DNA of 56,700 nucleotides from Bacteroidaceae bacterium (GTDB lineage: Bacteria > Bacteroidota > Bacteroidia > Bacteroidales > Bacteroidaceae). The position numbers and the translations under genes are program-made. Positions 6,788 to 15,195 of the stretch are shown in pieces (the first letter of the stretch is position 1; each line of letters begins with the position of its first letter). The notes beneath the pieces were generated by a model. The model was not told the DNA's origin, ran no database searches, and saw only the letters and a program-made list of their open reading frames with translations. The stretch spans positions 1 through 56,700 of the forward strand of contig JAFYOS010000023.1 in NCBI GenBank assembly GCA_017560125.1. The letters run 5' to 3'.

Positions 6788-7216
6788 ATGGAAAAAGTAT
6801 TAGGACAAGAGTACGGAAGAGCAGCCGACAGAGTTGCGTTTCTCCGTGACAACTGCGACGCGGTTGAGGATTTGGGCTATGTAAAGCAGCTCAAAACCGA
6901 GGAAATCGAAGAGTTGAAAGATCGCTTGGTTGAAAACAACATTCAGTTGCGCGATGTCCGCGCCGACAAGAAGGCAGCGAACAAAGAGTTCAACGACCAA
7001 ATCAAGCAACTTGAAGACAGCAACGACGAGGTGACAGCAAAGTTGAAGGAACGCAGCGAATATGTTACTGAACCTTGCTTCAAGTTCGTTGACGAGGACA
7101 CCCGCGAGGTGGGCTACTACAACGACGAAGGTGTGCTTGTATATTCTCGCCCGGCTCGTCCAGACGAGTGTCAGAGAAACATTTTCAAGGCTCTCCGTAC
7201 AGGTACAGAGGGCTAA
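6788..7216 (+). CDS. Coiled-coil protein, unknown
   Basis: 142 residues from the ATG at 6788; a GTG further upstream (6761) would overlap the pseudoknot stem. A long central coiled coil (about 38-90) is followed by a small beta-rich C-terminus (YVTEPCFKFVDEDTREVGYY). No family recognised. The setting between the DGR target and the DUF2303-like gene suggests an early accessory role. Confidence 0.5.
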   Translation: MEKVLGQEYGRAADRVAFLRDNCDAVEDLGYVKQLKTEEIEELKDRLVENNIQLRDVRADKKAANKEFNDQIKQLEDSNDEVTAKLKERSEYVTEPCFKFVDEDTREVGYYNDEGVLVYSRPARPDECQRNIFKALRTGTEG

Positions 7217-7241
7217 TCAATAACATTAAATCATTTTCACA

Positions 7242-7985
7242 ATGGAAAAGAAAATCAAAGAAGAAGTAAAACAGCAGATTGCTGAAATGTTGGCAAACGG
7301 TCTGCCTGCTGGCTGCGGTGAAATCATTATCCGCGAGGGCAAGGCGGTGGAAGTTAAGGAACCCGTAAAGGTCGCTATTCGAGGCACTATTGACGCTGCC
7401 GCTCGCTGGTTGGAAACTCGTTTCGACTGCTTGAAGGAGAAGACCTGCCACATTCTCGTGAACCGCGAGGAGTTGTATATCAAGTTGCAGTGCAACGAGA
7501 ACAACCATTACGGAACGGTCATAGCGGGTTACCTGGAATTGTCGCCCGAATACAAGAAGTTCGGCATCAACGAAGGCAAGTACATTACTCACTTTGAAAT
7601 GGCAGAACTTATCAAAATGAACCGTTCGCACTTCGAGAACAAGACAGAAGCGATGAAACTTGTAACAGAGTTGCAGAACTTCAAGGCGAAGGTTGACAAG
7701 GAGATTGAGGACTGCGACAACAAGCGCGGCGACCGTCGCCTGCTCGTCAATCAAGCAGTACAGCACAACCTTCCAGCAGCGTTCAGCCTTGTAATTCCTC
7801 TCTTCAAGGGTGGCGAGAAGCAGACAATCGAGGTCGAGGTATATGTAAACCCAGCCGACTTCACTTGTACCCTTGTTTCCGCATCGGCTAACGACCTTGT
7901 GGAAGAGTTGCGTAACAGCGAAATTGATGCAGTTCTTAACCGTATCAAGGAGCGTTGCCCGGACATCGTGATTATTGAGCAGTAA
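7242..7985 (+). CDS. Phage protein, possibly DUF2303-like
   Basis: 247 residues, mixed alpha/beta. The central segment YITHFEMAELIKMNRSHFEN and the late LPAAFSLVIPLFKGGEKQTI recall the phage DUF2303 (YfdQ) family, but the match is from memory and weak. Lies in the early operon upstream of the helicase. Role unknown. Confidence 0.45.
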   Translation: MEKKIKEEVKQQIAEMLANGLPAGCGEIIIREGKAVEVKEPVKVAIRGTIDAAARWLETRFDCLKEKTCHILVNREELYIKLQCNENNHYGTVIAGYLELSPEYKKFGINEGKYITHFEMAELIKMNRSHFENKTEAMKLVTELQNFKAKVDKEIEDCDNKRGDRRLLVNQAVQHNLPAAFSLVIPLFKGGEKQTIEVEVYVNPADFTCTLVSASANDLVEELRNSEIDAVLNRIKERCPDIVIIEQ

Positions 7986-7989
7986 GTTT

Positions 7990-8034
7990 AACCAGCCCTG
8001 CCCGTGCTTTTCGTGGTTGCGGTACGGGTGGGGC
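7990..8034 (+). other. Intercistronic H-type pseudoknot
   Basis: GCCCTGCCCGT (7995-8005) pairs over 11 positions with ACGGGTGGGGC (8024-8034), two of them wobbles. AACCA just before (7990-7994) can pair with TGGTT (8014-8018) in the loop, giving an A-B-A'-B' pseudoknot. It ends 17 nt before the ATG at 8052, nearly the same distance as at 6741-6771. Confidence 0.5.
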
Positions 8035-8051
8035 TTAATTCCACAACAACA

Positions 8052-8327
8052 ATGAGCGAAGCAGGAAAGGAATACGGGGAACTCGTGAAGGAACTCCGAG
8101 AAAACAATTTCGAGCGGTTCAAGGCTAAAACTCTTCCCCGCTTGGAGAGCAGCGAAGAGGTTGAGAATATCACCGAAAATTGCTTCTCTTTTGTCGTTAC
8201 GACAAAGAGCAACGGCGTGATTGACATCTTCCCAAAGGCAAATAAACTCCGCATCAGAAGGCAAAATAAATGGGTTAAGCCGATAATGCCTTGGTTGCGC
8301 AAACATATACTCAAATGTACGAATTAA
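8052..8327 (+). CDS. Small protein upstream of helicase, unknown
   Basis: 91 residues from the ATG at 8052, which carries the leader TCCACAACAACAATG. A helical N-terminus is followed by a beta-rich half with SFVVTTKSNGVIDIFPKANK and a basic end. No domain recognised. Its end overlaps the helicase start by 13 bases, so the two are likely co-translated. Confidence 0.5.
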   Translation: MSEAGKEYGELVKELRENNFERFKAKTLPRLESSEEVENITENCFSFVVTTKSNGVIDIFPKANKLRIRRQNKWVKPIMPWLRKHILKCTN

Positions 8328-9469
8328 GAGATTATCAGAAGCAGGCTGTTGATGTTGCTGTTAACTTTTTCCAAACCGGGAACAAGAAGAACGGCATAAT
8401 TGTCCTACCTACGGGAGCGGGCAAAAGCCTCGTGATAGCCAATATAGCATATAGGCTGGACGCTCCGGTGCTTATATTCCAGCCCTCAAAGGAGATTTTG
8501 GAACAGAACTACGAGAAGCTGTGTTCCTACGGGGTTATGGATGTAGGTATCTTTTCCGCATCTTTTGGGCGCAAGGAGGTTCGCAAAATCACATTCGCCA
8601 CTATTGGCAGCGTGAAGAGCCATAAAGACTACTTCCGATTGTTTCGCTATGTAATCATTGACGAGTGTCACGGTGTCAATGCAGAGGCGGGTATGTACAA
8701 AGACTTCATCGAAACCATACAATGCAAGGTGCTGGGACTTACTGCCACCCCTTACCGTCTTTATTCAAGCAGGTTCTACGGCTCAATGCTCCGTTTCATC
8801 ACTCGAACCAATCCGAGGATATTCAACGAAATGCTGTATGCGGTGCAGGTTCGCACGCTGCTTAATCGCGGCTACCTTGCGCCAATGAATTACTATCAGT
8901 TGAACATCGTTGACACTTCGAGATTGAAGGTGAATAGCACGGGAGCCGACTTCACCGATGCGAGTGTACGCCGTTACTACCGCGAAATCAAGTTCAACGA
9001 CAGCCTCGAAAACATAATCAGAAGGCTGCTTGTCGCAGGGCGTTCCTCTATTCTCGTGTTTACGCGCTTCATTGACGAGGCAAACCACATCGCCAGGACT
9101 TTTTCAGATTGTGCCGCCGTCGTTTCGAGCGACACCAGCAAGACAGATCGCGAAAATATCCTTCGGCTTTTCAAGAACAAGCAAATCAAGGTTGTGGCAA
9201 ATGTCGGCGTACTGACAACGGGTTTCGACTTCCCGGAACTCGCTACGGTTGTGCTGGCTCGACCTACAATGTCGCTTGCACTCTACTATCAGATGTGCGG
9301 CAGGGCTATACGCCCGTTCCCCGGTAAAGTGAGTTGGGTTGTCGATTTGTGCGGCAATTACAAACGCTTCGGACGCGTCGATGATTTGGAACTCCGTCAG
9401 ACAAAGCCCGGTATATGGGCTGTATTCTCGGGGGCAAAGCAATTGACGAATGTTTATTTTAGAAAATAA
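8315..9469 (+). CDS. SF2 DEAD/DEAH-type helicase
   Basis: 384 residues from the ATG at 8315. Motif I PTGAGKS (32-38), motif II DECH (116-119), motif III TAT (143-145) and motif VI QMCGRAIRP near residue 330 are present, preceded by the Q-motif-like LRDYQKQAV. This is a single helicase core of the SSL2/RadD type without an added nuclease. It probably unwinds duplex or branched DNA in phage replication or recombination, in the cytoplasm. Size is at the short end for the family. Confidence 0.85.
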   Translation: MYELRDYQKQAVDVAVNFFQTGNKKNGIIVLPTGAGKSLVIANIAYRLDAPVLIFQPSKEILEQNYEKLCSYGVMDVGIFSASFGRKEVRKITFATIGSVKSHKDYFRLFRYVIIDECHGVNAEAGMYKDFIETIQCKVLGLTATPYRLYSSRFYGSMLRFITRTNPRIFNEMLYAVQVRTLLNRGYLAPMNYYQLNIVDTSRLKVNSTGADFTDASVRRYYREIKFNDSLENIIRRLLVAGRSSILVFTRFIDEANHIARTFSDCAAVVSSDTSKTDRENILRLFKNKQIKVVANVGVLTTGFDFPELATVVLARPTMSLALYYQMCGRAIRPFPGKVSWVVDLCGNYKRFGRVDDLELRQTKPGIWAVFSGAKQLTNVYFRK

Positions 9470-9471
9470 GT

Positions 9472-9486
9472 GATTACAATATAATC
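9472..9486. promoter_or_regulatory. 15-bp regulatory palindrome, site A
   Basis: GATTACAATATAATC, the exact reverse complement of site B at 28431-28445. It lies 12 bp before the ATG of the replication initiator gene, in its leader. A weak TATTTTAG is seen upstream at 9455. One of six related sites at transcription-unit heads. Confidence 0.6.
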
Positions 9487-9498
9487 GTTGAGTAAATT

Positions 9499-10374
9499 AT
9501 GGGCGGTTGGATTAAGATATTTAGCAAGTTTCTTCAATGGGAATGGTTCGATAAAGCAGAAATGGTTCAACTCTTTATCTACCTTCTCCTATGTGCAAAT
9601 TACAAGGATTTGTATTGGAGAGGCATTCCCGTCAAGAGAGGTCAGCTATTGACCAGCCGGGACAAAATTAGTAAAGATACGGGACTCACAGAACGACAGA
9701 TAAGAACCTGCCTTTCGCGCTTGAAAACGACGGGCGAAATAGCCGTCAAAACGACCAACAAATATTCAATCATAACTATCTGTAAATATGAGGAATATCA
9801 AGACGATTTGCAGAGTGCGCGACCAGCAGAACGACCAGCAGAATGTCAGTCAAACGACCGACAAGCGACCAGCAAAACGACCGACAAAGCGACCACAAGT
9901 ACAGAAGATAAGAATATAAGAAATAAAGAAATATCTATATCAGAAGATATAGATACAAAGAAAAGCCGCAAAGCGACTTCTCCTTCTGCCTCTGCCGAGG
10001 CACAAGCCGAAGAGCCTACCGAGAAGATTCCTTTTGCGGAAATTAAAAACCTTTGGAACTCTACCTGCACGGGCTTCGCCCGCTTGGTAGTGATATCCGA
10101 CAACCGCCGAAACAAAATAAGAAACCGCGTTGCGGAAATGGGCGGCGTTGAAAAGGCACTCCCCATCATCAAGACGATTTTCGAGAAGGCGCAGGCAAGC
10201 AGCTTCCTTAAAGGCGATAACAAGCGAGGCTGGAAGGCTTCTTTCGATTGGTTCTTTGAGAACGACAAAAATTGGGTGAAGGTCTTTGAAGGCAATTATG
10301 ACGAAAAGCCAGCAGGAACACCACAAGTAAGACAATACAAACCTAAAGATGATGTAAACGACTTATGGAAGTAA
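9499..10374 (+). CDS. DnaD-like replication initiator (replisome organiser)
   Basis: 291 residues. The N-terminal winged helix (about 1-100) has WIKIFSKFLQWEWF and KISKDTGLTERQIRTCLSRL, the pattern of phage replisome organisers. A low-complexity Asp/Lys/Thr/Ser linker (105-165) follows, then a helical C-terminal domain (170-275) with GWKASFDWFFENDKNW, as in DnaD-type C-termini. It would bind the origin and recruit the DnaC-like loader encoded next, whose start overlaps this stop by 10 bases. The DNA for the linker carries iteron-like repeats, a candidate origin. Confidence 0.75.
   Translation: MGGWIKIFSKFLQWEWFDKAEMVQLFIYLLLCANYKDLYWRGIPVKRGQLLTSRDKISKDTGLTERQIRTCLSRLKTTGEIAVKTTNKYSIITICKYEEYQDDLQSARPAERPAECQSNDRQATSKTTDKATTSTEDKNIRNKEISISEDIDTKKSRKATSPSASAEAQAEEPTEKIPFAEIKNLWNSTCTGFARLVVISDNRRNKIRNRVAEMGGVEKALPIIKTIFEKAQASSFLKGDNKRGWKASFDWFFENDKNWVKVFEGNYDEKPAGTPQVRQYKPKDDVNDLWK
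9820..9894. repeat. Iteron-like CGACC repeats, candidate origin
   Basis: CGACC begins at 9820, 9832, 9855, 9866, 9878 and 9890; the first two are a perfect 12-bp tandem, CGACCAGCAGAA. Steps are 12, 23, 11, 12 and 12 bp, close to one or two helical turns. The array is inside the initiator gene, as lambda iterons lie inside gene O, and is followed by AT-rich DNA. Confidence 0.5.
9897..9960. other. AT-rich candidate unwinding region with dyad
   Basis: About 60 bp of strongly A-rich sequence directly after the CGACC repeats. TATCTATATC (9932-9941) and GATATAGATA (9946-9955) form a perfect 10-bp inverted repeat around AGAA. This fits a duplex-unwinding element, although the same bases encode the protein linker. 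Confidence 0.45.
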
Positions 10375-11147
10375 TTGACAACATTTTGAGAAGAATACAG
10401 AGCGAAGGTTATTTCAAGTCGGTCAAGCGTTACGCATACCTTCCCTACGACCTCAATTTGGCGATGCAGGTTGTCGAGGCTATCGGCAAGAGCAGGAACC
10501 CTAATTTCGTGATTGACGACGAAAACCGCTTCACATACGAAAACCTCGTGCGCTGGGTGCAGGGAGATAACGCAATGATGTGTCTTGACCCCGAAACTAA
10601 ACAACCCGTACCGGGAAGGCTCGACAAGGGCATATACATCGCGGGTAATACGGGAACGGGCAAGTCGTGGGCGTTGGAGATTATGAGCGTATATACTACG
10701 ATTGACAAAATTCAGATCGGGTTCGGAAAGGACTACAACGGCAAGGATATACTTGGGTGTCTTCATTGGGCGAATGTCCGCACCGATACGATGTGTGAGG
10801 AGTTCAGCCGCGAAGGTACTTATGACAAGTACAAGCAATGGAAATGCCTAGGCATTCAAGACCTGGGAGCAGAACCCGTCGAAAGCCTCTATATGGGAAA
10901 CCGCGTAGATGTGTTGCGAATGATACTCGAATACCGAGGCGACCGCACAGACCGCATTACGCTGGTAACATCTAACCTCCCAATCAATCATCAGAAACTG
11001 ATTGACCGCTACGGCGACCGCGTCGCAAGCCGTCTGACGGAAATGTGCAACTATTTCGAGATAAAAGGAGCAGACCGCCGCAAGGTGCGTAATCTTGCGC
11101 CTAACGCAACGAAATCCGACGGAGCAAGTAACGCTCCAAACAAGTAG
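10365..11147 (+). CDS. DnaC/IstB-like helicase loader ATPase
   Basis: 260 residues. Walker A GNTGTGKS (94-101), Walker B region GIQDLGAEPVE (about 163-173), and sensor segment LVTSNLPI (about 204-211) are as in DnaC-type AAA+ loaders. It should load the host replicative helicase at the origin bound by the initiator encoded just upstream, to which it is overlapped by 10 bases. No phage replicative helicase of the DnaB type is seen in the window, which fits recruitment of the host enzyme. Confidence 0.8.
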   Translation: MEVIDNILRRIQSEGYFKSVKRYAYLPYDLNLAMQVVEAIGKSRNPNFVIDDENRFTYENLVRWVQGDNAMMCLDPETKQPVPGRLDKGIYIAGNTGTGKSWALEIMSVYTTIDKIQIGFGKDYNGKDILGCLHWANVRTDTMCEEFSREGTYDKYKQWKCLGIQDLGAEPVESLYMGNRVDVLRMILEYRGDRTDRITLVTSNLPINHQKLIDRYGDRVASRLTEMCNYFEIKGADRRKVRNLAPNATKSDGASNAPNK

Positions 11148-11203
11148 AGTTCGTTGCTCTCGGTTGAGATTTGAAAAAATTAACTAATAAATCCACAACA
11201 ACA

Positions 11204-11551
11204 ATGGAAGAAATCAAAATCAAGAGGGAGGCGTATTTCAAACGCCTTGACGAATTGAGAGAAAAGGAACGAGCCGCCACAAACGCGGACGAGTTGAAGA
11301 AAATCGCTGGTCAAATCCGGTATGTTGAACGCAAAATTCATCGAACAAACTTCCCGCCGGAACGAAGGGATTACACCGTAAAAGTCAAGTTGGTTTTTGA
11401 AGGCGAAGTGACGGTTTACACCACCAGCAAAAAGGAGGCTTTGGAAAGCGTGAAAAACAACTTCGGTGCTGTGCTTGGCAATGTTCAGAGAAGCACGCCC
11501 GAGATAATCAATTGGGATATTCCCGTACACCCTCAAAAGATTGTAAAATGA
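11204..11551 (+). CDS. Small protein, unknown
   Basis: 115 residues from the ATG at 11204, which has the repeated leader TCCACAACAACAATG. The N-terminal half is a charged coiled coil (1-55); the C-terminal half is a small alpha/beta domain (VKVKLVFEGEVTVYTTSKKE). No family recognised. Its stop overlaps the methyltransferase start by four bases (ATGA). Confidence 0.5.
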   Translation: MEEIKIKREAYFKRLDELREKERAATNADELKKIAGQIRYVERKIHRTNFPPERRDYTVKVKLVFEGEVTVYTTSKKEALESVKNNFGAVLGNVQRSTPEIINWDIPVHPQKIVK

Positions 11552-13152
11552 AAAATTTGCTATACATAGACCTATTTTGCGGAGCAGGTGGCACATCTAC
11601 GGGTGTAAACTCCGCACGACTTAATGGCGAACAATGCGCCGAAGTTATTGCTTGCGTCAATCACGATGCGAATGCGATAGCCTCTCACGCCTCAAACCAC
11701 CCCGACGCACTCCATTTTACGGAGGACATCAGAACGCTGGAACTTTCCCCGCTCATTGCTCACTTGGAGAACTGCCGCCAGCAGAACCCCGGAGCGTTGG
11801 TTGTGTTGTGGGCTTCGCTTGAATGTACCAATTTCAGCAAGGCAAAAGGAGGTATGCCACGCGATGCGGACAGCAGGACGCTTGCCGAACACCTCTTCCG
11901 TTACATTGAGGCAATCAAGCCGGATTACATTCAGATTGAGAATGTGGAAGAGTTTATGAGTTGGGGCGAAGTGGACGAGAACGGCAAGCCCCTTTCAATG
12001 GATAAGGGAAAGAGTTATACGCGCTGGGTTCGCAATGTAAAGAAATACGGCTACAAGTTCGAGCATCGCATATTGAACGCCGCTGATTACGGAGCATACA
12101 CCAGCCGCAAACGCTTCTTCGGTATCTTCGCAAAGGCGGGTTTGCCAATCGTATTCCCGGAGCCTACCCACTGCAAGGAAGGTTCGACAACGCTTTTCGG
12201 CAACTTGAAGAAGTGGAAGCCCGTTAAAGATGTTTTGGACTTCGAGGACGAGGGTAATACTATTTTCCGCGAAAAGCCTCTTTCGGAAAAGACGCTGGAA
12301 CGCATTTATGCTGGGCTGATTAAGTTTGTTGCAGGCGGCAAGGAGGCGTTTTTGGTTAAATGGAACTCAATGAGCCGCACGGGAAAGTATCAAGCACCTG
12401 GAATTGACGAGCCTTGTCCGACGGTTGCGACACAGAACCGCTTGGGAGTAGCGAAGGTGTCTTTCCTCTCGAAGCAGTACAGCGGACACCCCGAAAGCAA
12501 GAACACTTCGATAGATGCCCCGGCTGGCTCAATAACCTGCATTGACCACCACGCTTTTGTTTCCGCATACTACGGGAACGGACAGAACCATTCGTGCGAA
12601 GCACCTTCGCCGACGCTGACGACGAAAGATCGCCTTGCGCTCATTCAGTCGGAATGCTTCATCGATATGCAGTATGGGAACGGTACGGCTGCTTCCGTTG
12701 AAACCCCAGCGAATACCGTAACGACAAATCCGAAATTCAACCTTGTAACGGTCAAACGCTTCTACTTGATGAACCCGCAGTATAATTCGGCTGGCGGTTC
12801 TGTGGATAATCCTTGTTTTACGCTCATAGCCCGAATGGATAAAATGCCGCCTTATTTGGTTGCTACTGAAACGGGCGAGGCTGTGATTGAGGTCTATTCA
12901 ACAGACAGCCCAATGACGGCTAAAATCAAGGAATTTATGGCACTCTACGGCATTGTGGATATTAAGATGCGTATGCTGAAAATTCCCGAACTCAAAAAGA
13001 TTATGGGCTTCCCCGAAGACTATGTGCTGGTCGGTTCGCAGGCAGACCAAAAGAAGTTCATCGGCAACGCCGTAGAAGTTACTATCGCCCGTGCTTGGTG
13101 TGAGGCTCTTTGCGAACAATTATCGAGAACGAAAATCAAAAACATAGCGTAA
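11548..13152 (+). CDS. C5-cytosine DNA methyltransferase, variant motif IV
   Basis: 534 residues from the ATG at 11548. Motif I DLFCGAGG (8-15), motif IV with the catalytic Cys93, motif VI ENV (132-134) and an R-K-R motif VIII (TSRKRFFGIF) identify a C5-MTase using SAM. Motif IV reads LECTNFS instead of the usual PPCQ-x-FS. In place of an ordinary recognition domain, about residues 265-430 contain five loosely repeated units with a Y-x-G...(D/E)-x-P-x-x-T pattern. It likely methylates phage DNA to escape host restriction. No paired nuclease is seen, so it is an orphan. Confidence 0.85.
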   Translation: MKNLLYIDLFCGAGGTSTGVNSARLNGEQCAEVIACVNHDANAIASHASNHPDALHFTEDIRTLELSPLIAHLENCRQQNPGALVVLWASLECTNFSKAKGGMPRDADSRTLAEHLFRYIEAIKPDYIQIENVEEFMSWGEVDENGKPLSMDKGKSYTRWVRNVKKYGYKFEHRILNAADYGAYTSRKRFFGIFAKAGLPIVFPEPTHCKEGSTTLFGNLKKWKPVKDVLDFEDEGNTIFREKPLSEKTLERIYAGLIKFVAGGKEAFLVKWNSMSRTGKYQAPGIDEPCPTVATQNRLGVAKVSFLSKQYSGHPESKNTSIDAPAGSITCIDHHAFVSAYYGNGQNHSCEAPSPTLTTKDRLALIQSECFIDMQYGNGTAASVETPANTVTTNPKFNLVTVKRFYLMNPQYNSAGGSVDNPCFTLIARMDKMPPYLVATETGEAVIEVYSTDSPMTAKIKEFMALYGIVDIKMRMLKIPELKKIMGFPEDYVLVGSQADQKKFIGNAVEVTIARAWCEALCEQLSRTKIKNIA

Positions 13153-13596
13153 ATGAGTGCGGCAGCGGGTAGATTGAAAGTGTACTACGGTATCGAAAGG
13201 ACAAATGCAGTAAAGCATAAACGCGCAGTATGTGTGCTATTCGAGAACGCGAGGGCATTTAGGGTAGATAACAAGGGAAATTCCTATCAAGATAGGTTTG
13301 TAGCCCGACAGATGCACTTGGCATATACGCGCAATCAGACAGCAGAAGAGGCGGCAGACGCAACCGAGCAAAATCAAGTATTTACGAGTTATTCGCTGTT
13401 TGTGGATGACAAGAGGTTCAAAGGGTCGCTTGATGCCGTTCTTGCTTTCAATTCGCAGGCTGATAGCAAGAATGTGAGCAGAGCAGAGCGTGAGCGTATT
13501 TCGGAAGCCCTTCGCAGGGTATTTATGGAAATTTACCCGGACTACCGAGAGCCGCAAGAGCAGGGATTATTATTCACGAATGAAGATTTTTTATAA
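13153..13596 (+). CDS. Phage protein, unknown
   Basis: 147 residues directly after the methyltransferase stop codon. Mixed alpha/beta; a C-terminal helical part with SRAERERISEALRRVFMEIY. No domain recognised. Tight spacing suggests joint expression with the methyltransferase. Confidence 0.5.
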   Translation: MSAAAGRLKVYYGIERTNAVKHKRAVCVLFENARAFRVDNKGNSYQDRFVARQMHLAYTRNQTAEEAADATEQNQVFTSYSLFVDDKRFKGSLDAVLAFNSQADSKNVSRAERERISEALRRVFMEIYPDYREPQEQGLLFTNEDFL

Positions 13597-13605
13597 GCAA
13601 CAGAT

Positions 13606-14064
13606 ATGAAACTCAAATTGAAATGGAAGTACGCCGAGGGCGAATTTGATATGGAAACGATGCAGCTTCTCTGCATCAAGGCGAGAGGTAAGAGAATGTG
13701 TGGACCCGACGAGATAGATGCGGAACTCTGCATAAAGGACGGGATGAATTTCACTATTGCCGATATTCATTTGGGCGATGTGGATAGTTCAAATATCCTT
13801 TGCGAAGAGATAGCAAGACGCTGGAACGAGTTCCAGGATTGGCACGATGCGGAGAATGACGAAGAACCGCCCAAAGACGCTCATTGCCTCTTGCGCGTTG
13901 AGTTCTGCGATGAAGGCGAGGAAATGCAGGTGGACTACTTGACGGCTGTTTGGGGAGAATACGGCTGGTCAGAGGACTATTTAGACCAGATTGCAGACCA
14001 TTACGCGACGCATAAAATCACACATTGGAAACAGATTAGCATACCAAAAGGAGTTGAGAAATGA
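13606..14064 (+). CDS. Phage protein, unknown
   Basis: 152 residues, acidic, with many Trp, Cys and Asp. The C-terminal HKITHWKQISIP recalls the ending of DUF551-like phage proteins (H-x-x-THW-x-x-I-x-x-P), a weak resemblance. Stop overlaps the ASCH gene start by four bases. Confidence 0.5.
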   Translation: MKLKLKWKYAEGEFDMETMQLLCIKARGKRMCGPDEIDAELCIKDGMNFTIADIHLGDVDSSNILCEEIARRWNEFQDWHDAENDEEPPKDAHCLLRVEFCDEGEEMQVDYLTAVWGEYGWSEDYLDQIADHYATHKITHWKQISIPKGVEK

Positions 14065-15191
14065 AAGCAATAACAATAAAGCAGCCTTGGGCGAGCCTCA
14101 TTGCTACCGGGCTTAAAGACATCGAGAACCGCAGTTGGAAAACGAATTATCGCGGTCGTGTACTTATCCACGCAGCAGCTTCCCCCGTCAAGGAAGGACT
14201 TGCAGCCCTCAATAACAAGCAGCTGTTTGACTTGATGCAGCGCGAGAATTGGGAAACGGAGTTCGAGAACCTTCCCAACGGTGCTATCGTCGGCAGTGTT
14301 GAGATAGTCGATTGCGTACAGAACCACCCTTCAAAATGGGCGCAGGAAGGTTTTTGGCATTGGGTATTGGCTAACCCGGTGTTGTTCACCGAACCAATTA
14401 CGGGCGTAAAGGGCAAACTATCATTTTGGGAGTACGAAGGAGAAGTCCCCCAGCAGAATGAAGAACCCACATCGGAACCGGAGCAGCAGAACGCAGAACC
14501 AGCAGAGCCAGCTAAGCCCGTACAAGTACCGAGTGTTGAAGTTATGCGAGAAGCAGCGTTCCGAAAGTCTGTATCTGACAGCACCCGAAAGATGATTGAG
14601 TGTTTGACGGTGGACGAACAGATGAAAGTTTCTTTTGTCCCTCTCGTAATCACGCAGATTGCTTGGGTATATGCTCACAAGTCAATGGAACTTGCTGCAC
14701 GCGATAAAATACAAATCTTGAAAAAGTTGAGCCGTACTCTCAAACTCGTTCATCAGAAATACGACGAGGAATTGCGCCGGGAACTCGATTGGAAGAGCAG
14801 AACGAGAATATCCACGATCGCAGAGCAGTTTATGAACGGAATTGCCCGCGATATGAAGATACTCTACTTCACGGTACGACAAGAGATTTTGCGATGCGCC
14901 CCCGAATATCCTTGTGTTGACCAAAGAGCCTACGCGATTATATCGTTGCTGTTCATTAGCCTTCTCGAAGAGCATAACCGGGAAATGGATAAACTGCTTG
15001 CGGAAAAACTGAACGACAGCAACCTTGCTCCGAATGTAACGAACCCTCTGACAATCCACCTGCGCACGGGAATGACCGCCTTTGCTGGCGTTGAAGGTAA
15101 GTTCAATTTCGACGACTTCAATGTCAAACTTGCTATGAAGGTTGTAAAAAAACGCTTGAACGAGGTTGAATATTCTGTAATTGACGAATGA
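14061..15191 (+). CDS. ASCH-domain protein with long helical C-terminal domain
   Basis: 376 residues. Residues 1-115 form an ASCH domain (KQPWASLIATGLKDIENRSW), a beta-barrel fold that binds RNA or modified nucleic acid bases. A Pro/Glu/Gln linker (128-160) leads to a helical domain (165-376) I cannot assign. ASCH proteins are usually 110-160 residues and stand alone, so this is a fusion. In a phage with a methyltransferase and a hypermodification cassette, recognition of modified bases or tRNA is possible but unproven. Confidence 0.65.
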   Translation: MKAITIKQPWASLIATGLKDIENRSWKTNYRGRVLIHAAASPVKEGLAALNNKQLFDLMQRENWETEFENLPNGAIVGSVEIVDCVQNHPSKWAQEGFWHWVLANPVLFTEPITGVKGKLSFWEYEGEVPQQNEEPTSEPEQQNAEPAEPAKPVQVPSVEVMREAAFRKSVSDSTRKMIECLTVDEQMKVSFVPLVITQIAWVYAHKSMELAARDKIQILKKLSRTLKLVHQKYDEELRRELDWKSRTRISTIAEQFMNGIARDMKILYFTVRQEILRCAPEYPCVDQRAYAIISLLFISLLEEHNREMDKLLAEKLNDSNLAPNVTNPLTIHLRTGMTAFAGVEGKFNFDDFNVKLAMKVVKKRLNEVEYSVIDE

Positions 15192-15195
15192 CGCT

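Noticed and set aside
7185-8306. 373-codon open frame on the minus strand
   Set aside because: It lies wholly opposite three packed plus-strand genes with normal starts; the protein is Leu/Cys/Phe-rich in the manner of an antisense shadow.
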